From contig CAJVYT010000296.1 of the NCBI GenBank assembly GCA_913009765.1, positions 1-5,554 of the forward strand: a DNA stretch of 5,554 bases, read 5' to 3'. Shown piece after piece: positions 5,521 to 5,554 of the stretch. This stretch comes from an uncultured candidate division Zixibacteria bacterium (lineage in GTDB: Bacteria; Zixibacteria; MSB-5A5; GN15; FEB-12). Every line of letters starts with the position of its first letter. Position 1 is the stretch's first letter. The notes under the pieces are model-generated. The model worked only from the letters and a program-made list of their open reading frames with translations. It did no database searches and was not told the DNA's origin. The position numbers were made by a program, and so were the translations under genes.

Positions 5521-5554
5521 AAAAAAAAAAAACACAAGCATCGAGAGTTGATCC
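5521..5554. other. Poly-A read-through and unexplained tail (artefact)
   Basis: Twelve A residues (5521-5532) directly follow the outer end of the P5 adapter, as seen when a read runs off a short library molecule. The last 22 bases (5533-5554) follow no genomic sequence in the window and should be trimmed with it. I do not recognise their origin. Confidence 0.85.

Noticed and set aside
5302..5541. Reading frames on both strands across the right end
   Set aside because: Their distinctive portions are translated Illumina adapter ([17 protein letters not shown] and RRVGKECRSRWSPYH type peptides).
1..5554. CRISPR array, tRNA, rRNA or riboswitch
   Set aside because: I saw no regularly spaced direct repeats, cloverleaf-type sequence or recognisable RNA motif on either strand.

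Overview
This is a 5.55 kb contig whose two ends are Illumina library adapter, not genome. Positions 1-34 match the P5-side TruSeq adapter. Positions 5463-5520 are its reverse complement, followed by a 12-A run and 22 unexplained bases. The usable DNA is therefore about 35-5462, and the genes at both edges are cut artificially. The gene types (a sigma-54 activator, a RelE/XRE toxin-antitoxin pair, a transposase and a methylase with a possible nuclease) suggest a Gram-negative environmental bacterium. My guess is a former delta-proteobacterium (Desulfobacterota), made only from the general look of the proteins. The content reads as an accessory or defence-type region.

Layout. (1) 36-803 (+): the C-terminal two thirds of the AAA+ domain and the Fis-type HTH of an NtrC-family sigma-54 activator. 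(2) 811-1441 (-): a toxin-first operon, with a RelE/HigB-like toxin overlapping an XRE antitoxin, convergent with the activator and 7 nt from it. (3) About 1557-4113 (+): an AT-rich mobile element. It carries a multi-HTH accessory protein (orfA, 1701-2342) and a MULE-like D-D-C(2)H-E transposase (orfB, 2381-4087). A 17-bp perfect inverted repeat lies against the orfA ribosome binding site. (4) 4114-4773 (+): the C-terminal remnant of a DUF1156/COG1743-type adenine DNA methylase, starting directly at the element's right edge. (5) 4754-5462 (+): an overlapping, probably translationally coupled partner gene, cut by the adapter; it may be a restriction endonuclease.

The most interesting observation is that orfA and orfB look like the two halves of one frameshifted transposase. 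The -1 frame is open from 2267 through the orfB stop. Within the overlap lie two tandem, correctly phased slippery heptamers, T TTA AAA and A AAA AAA. orfB's own ATG has a poorly spaced Shine-Dalgarno. A -1 shift would give one protein of about 795 residues with HTH modules followed by a zinc-finger motif and the catalytic domain. With the hairpin covering the orfA Shine-Dalgarno, this would hold transposase output down at two points.

The second notable point is the methylase. Its 5' three quarters, including the expected [DN]PPY catalytic motif, are missing and do not appear on the other side of the element. The junction is therefore not a simple insertion. It is either an IS-mediated deletion or rearrangement, or an assembly chimera through a multicopy element.
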